Below are positions 61,846 through 64,000 of a stretch of DNA of 64,000 bases, piece after piece (position 1 is the stretch's first letter; the number at the start of each line of letters is the position of its first letter). The notes under the pieces are model-generated. The model worked only from the letters and a program-made list of their open reading frames with translations. It searched no databases and was not told where the DNA came from. The stretch comes from Aurantibacillus circumpalustris (GTDB lineage: Bacteria > Bacteroidota > Bacteroidia > B-17B0 > Aurantibacillaceae), in the NCBI RefSeq assembly GCF_029625215.1, contig NZ_CP121197.1, positions 3,720,001 to 3,784,000 on the forward strand. The letters are read 5' to 3'. The translations under genes and the position numbers were made by a program.

Positions 61846-62706
61846 ATGAAAACCATTTTGGTACCAACTGACTTTTCAAAAAACGCAGAAAACGCGTTGC
61901 TTTTTGCGGTGTTATTAGCACAAAAGGAAAATACAAAATTGATCCTGCATCATAGTTTTCAGGTTCCTGTTGTAATAACCGAAATACCGTATGATATACT
62001 AAGGGAAGAAAAAGAGGAACTTTATAAAGCTTCGGAGCAAAAACTAAAAACACAGGCAGTTGTTATTGAACATGCAGGGTTAAAGAGTTACCGTTTCAAT
62101 ATCTGTGAAGGTAGTCCCGGCGAAACTATTGTAGAGGCTGCGAAAGAGAATCAAGCAGATATGATAATAATGGGTACAAAAGGCGCTGACAGCGTTGGGG
62201 ATTCTTTTTTCGGAACTACTGCTACCTATGTGATGGAACATGCGGATTGTCCGGTAATGGCCATTCCTGAAGGTTATCGTTTCGATACACCAGTAAAAAC
62301 AATTACCTATGCCACAAATTATCATGAGAGTGATTTGGAAGATCTTATGAAACTGGTGGATTTCGCTGGTTTGTTCAAGGCACAGGTAAATGTTTTACAT
62401 ATTAGCACCAGCAAATTGAAACCATCTGAAGAACATGACCTGATGGATAATTTTAAAGACAGGGTGAATAAAAAAATTACTTATCCTTTTCTTTCTTTTC
62501 AATTGATGCATGGTGATGATGTTGAAGAAAAACTTGAAACATTTATTGCAGAGGGTGGTACAAATATTTTGGTGATGTCAACACACAAACGTAATTTTTT
62601 TGAACGGCTGTTTGGAATAGGTACTACCCACGAAATGGGGCTTGAAATACAAGTGCCCATTATTGCCTTCCATTATAATAAAAAATTAATTTCAAAACCT
62701 TCCTGA
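61846..62706 (+). CDS. Double universal stress protein
   Basis: The 286-residue protein has two Usp domains (about 1-143, 150-278). The first holds GTKGADSVGDSFFGTTATY and the second GTTHEMGL, a degenerate site. Starts MKTILVPTDFSKNAENALLF. It is the fourth double Usp in the window. The last strict regulon promoter in the window drives it. Confidence 0.93.
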   Translation: MKTILVPTDFSKNAENALLFAVLLAQKENTKLILHHSFQVPVVITEIPYDILREEKEELYKASEQKLKTQAVVIEHAGLKSYRFNICEGSPGETIVEAAKENQADMIIMGTKGADSVGDSFFGTTATYVMEHADCPVMAIPEGYRFDTPVKTITYATNYHESDLEDLMKLVDFAGLFKAQVNVLHISTSKLKPSEEHDLMDNFKDRVNKKITYPFLSFQLMHGDDVEEKLETFIAEGGTNILVMSTHKRNFFERLFGIGTTHEMGLEIQVPIIAFHYNKKLISKPS

Positions 62707-62755
62707 TACAATTTCATTAAGAATCCTGAAATATAAGATAGTAATACCGACCTTA

Positions 62756-63148
62756 TCACTTTTTTTGAAACTTCCTTAACCATTGCAGAGCCTTCTTTTC
62801 GCAGGTAAACATTTTCATTGGCGTTGATGGTTTGTTGAATCTGATAAAAAAATTAACGAGTAAGGTAGTAGCAAGTTTATCAGTAAGAACAGCTGTTGCA
62901 ATTCGTGTTGGATCTGTAATTCCTGATTTTACATAATCTCTAGCCTCCTGGTCGATGGTAAAAAAAGCACGCGAATCATACAAAGCAAGCGCTTTTTGGT
63001 TATTGGTAAGTGTCATATTAACCGCAGCATCTTCTTTCAGGGCAGGGAGATCGATGTGTACACCATCAATTACTTTTATCCTGAGAAAACCTTCCTTGTC
63101 TACATATTTTTTATTGATTTTAGTCTTAACAATTTTGATGTTTTGCAT
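62756..63148 (-). CDS. Small STAS/SEC14-like protein by appearance
   Basis: The 130-residue soluble protein has alternating strands and helices (GFLRIKVIDGVHIDLPALKE, KALALYDSRAFFTIDQEAR) and a closing CEKKALQWLRKF helix. The layout is like small SpoIIAA/STAS-like proteins of Bacteroidota, as for the gene at 14649. No regulon box upstream. Function unknown. Confidence 0.65.
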   Translation of the reverse strand: MQNIKIVKTKINKKYVDKEGFLRIKVIDGVHIDLPALKEDAAVNMTLTNNQKALALYDSRAFFTIDQEARDYVKSGITDPTRIATAVLTDKLATTLLVNFFIRFNKPSTPMKMFTCEKKALQWLRKFQKK

Positions 63149-63335
63149 AGACGGTAAATATAACTTTTTCCAAAAGTTTGTTTACCATTACCGCCAAATT
63201 TAATTCTAATTTAACTCAAAGGGTAAATTGTATTTGGGCAGGCAAACAATGTGTAGGCATTTGGTAAATACCGATCTTGAAAACGAACAGTTAGGTAAAC
63301 TTTAAAGAAATTGAACTACATTGCTTTTGGAATTG

Positions 63336-64000
63336 TTATAAGTTATTTTTTAACGGAATAGTTTTGTTCGATAGCATTTCGCAAAGTTTACTACCTTCTG
63401 CCGTAACCTGAGATATCCTTTGTAGCGTAATACCTGCCTGAGATAATAATAATTCGTTTTTATAAATTTCGTTTACGAGAACATAGTTTCTAGACATAAG
63501 CCATTGCTTTTCTTGTTTAGTGAGGCTTGTTAAACAAGTTAATGGATATAAGCCCATATTATCAATAATATCTTTAAGTCCATTTTGAATGGGATAGTCC
63601 CAACTCAACAAATTCATATTTTGGCACCTTCCATAAGCAATGGCGTCCGTAGTAAATTTAGCATTGGTAGCAACCCATCCGTTTACTTTTTCGAATTGTT
63701 TTTTAAAATCTGAATTTGCCAGCACATCTTCGAAACGCGCATGAATATAAAGTGGTGTTTTTATATCCACAGCAATGCCGGCGGTATTTCTATATTTACA
63801 TTCTACTAACACTACTTCTTTTTGTTTGCGGGCAACCACATCAATTTCGTGACTTACACATTTTCCCTGAAGGATTTGATCTGTAAATGTTGTGTAATTT
63901 TGATGTTCAAAAATCTTAGCTACAAATTTTTCAAAAGGAAAACCCGAAGGTCCTAGTTCCATAATCCCCTTTTTTAAATGATAACGAGCTGCGCTTGGCC
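63336..64000 (-). CDS. ATP-cone/restriction-endonuclease-like protein, 5' end outside the window
   Basis: The visible 221 codons continue in frame past an ATG at 63962 to the window edge (SAARYHLKKGIMELGPSG), so the gene starts outside. The PSG(F)PFEKFVAKIF segment and the endonuclease-like core (EIDVVARKQKEVVLVECKYR) with the D...E.K pattern match ATP-cone proteins that carry a nuclease-like domain in Bacteroidota. Nuclease activity is unproven. Confidence 0.75.
   Translation of the reverse strand, partial: PSAARYHLKKGIMELGPSGFPFEKFVAKIFEHQNYTTFTDQILQGKCVSHEIDVVARKQKEVVLVECKYRNTAGIAVDIKTPLYIHARFEDVLANSDFKKQFEKVNGWVATNAKFTTDAIAYGRCQNMNLLSWDYPIQNGLKDIIDNMGLYPLTCLTSLTKQEKQWLMSRNYVLVNEIYKNELLLSQAGITLQRISQVTAEGSKLCEMLSNKTIPLKNNL

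Overview
The window comes from a low-GC member of the Bacteroidota. Evidence: secreted proteins end in type IX secretion (T9SS) sorting tails or a gliding-motility C-terminal domain; AtpD carries the insert typical of the phylum; promoters use the TAnnTTTG -7 element; Shine-Dalgarno sequences are almost absent. The order and genus cannot be told from this window. No rRNA, tRNA, CRISPR array or complete mobile element is visible.

Layout. From 1 to 15 kb lie four large T9SS cargo proteins, the F1 ATP synthase beta and epsilon genes, and a TPR histidine kinase with a NarL-type regulator. From 15 to 24.6 kb lie a P-type ATPase, a DUF389 membrane protein, and a same-strand run of PEP synthase, SDR, peroxiredoxin, a zinc-ribbon protein and an alpha/alpha-toroid protein. 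From 24.5 to 62.7 kb lies a dense stress or dormancy island. It holds four double-domain universal stress proteins, four triple-BON proteins, Hsp20, CHAD, a phosphorylase with a PRPP synthetase, two L,D-transpeptidases, an ABC exporter, membrane-stress proteins, PolX, histidine kinases, receiver proteins, and a receiver-CRP/FNR fusion regulator. The right edge carries an ATP-cone/nuclease-like gene cut by the window end.

Main discovery. Twenty-three promoters share one architecture, found by reading the sequence by hand. A CRP/FNR-type box TGA-N6-TCA is centred 41.5 bp before the inferred transcription start. A second box usually lies exactly 22 bp further upstream. A TAnnTTTG element (10 perfect, 13 with one mismatch) begins exactly 23 nt after the proximal box. 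None was found in the first 24.5 kb. The likely regulator is the receiver-CNMP-HTH protein at 58270-59328. Its recognition helix has the FNR-like E..SR pattern, and its own promoter has the same boxes. The geometry fixes several start codons and predicts very short or absent mRNA leaders.

One of the best promoters drives no protein. It starts at about 40298 and leads into about 270 nt of non-coding sequence: five copies of a 16-nt hairpin repeat in an alternating A/B pattern, then an intrinsic terminator. I interpret this as an undescribed regulon small RNA, possibly a sponge.

A second novelty is a family of small secreted beta-rich proteins present three times. Two copies overlap a gene for a secreted thioredoxin-fold protein, and one of those partners has lost the first cysteine of its CxxC motif. 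Histidine kinases, single-domain receivers and the fusion regulator suggest a phosphorelay. It would switch the cell to a state with chaperones, envelope remodelling, nucleotide salvage, gluconeogenic PEP synthesis and repair, comparable in logic to mycobacterial DosR or pseudomonad Anr regulons. That functional link is inference.
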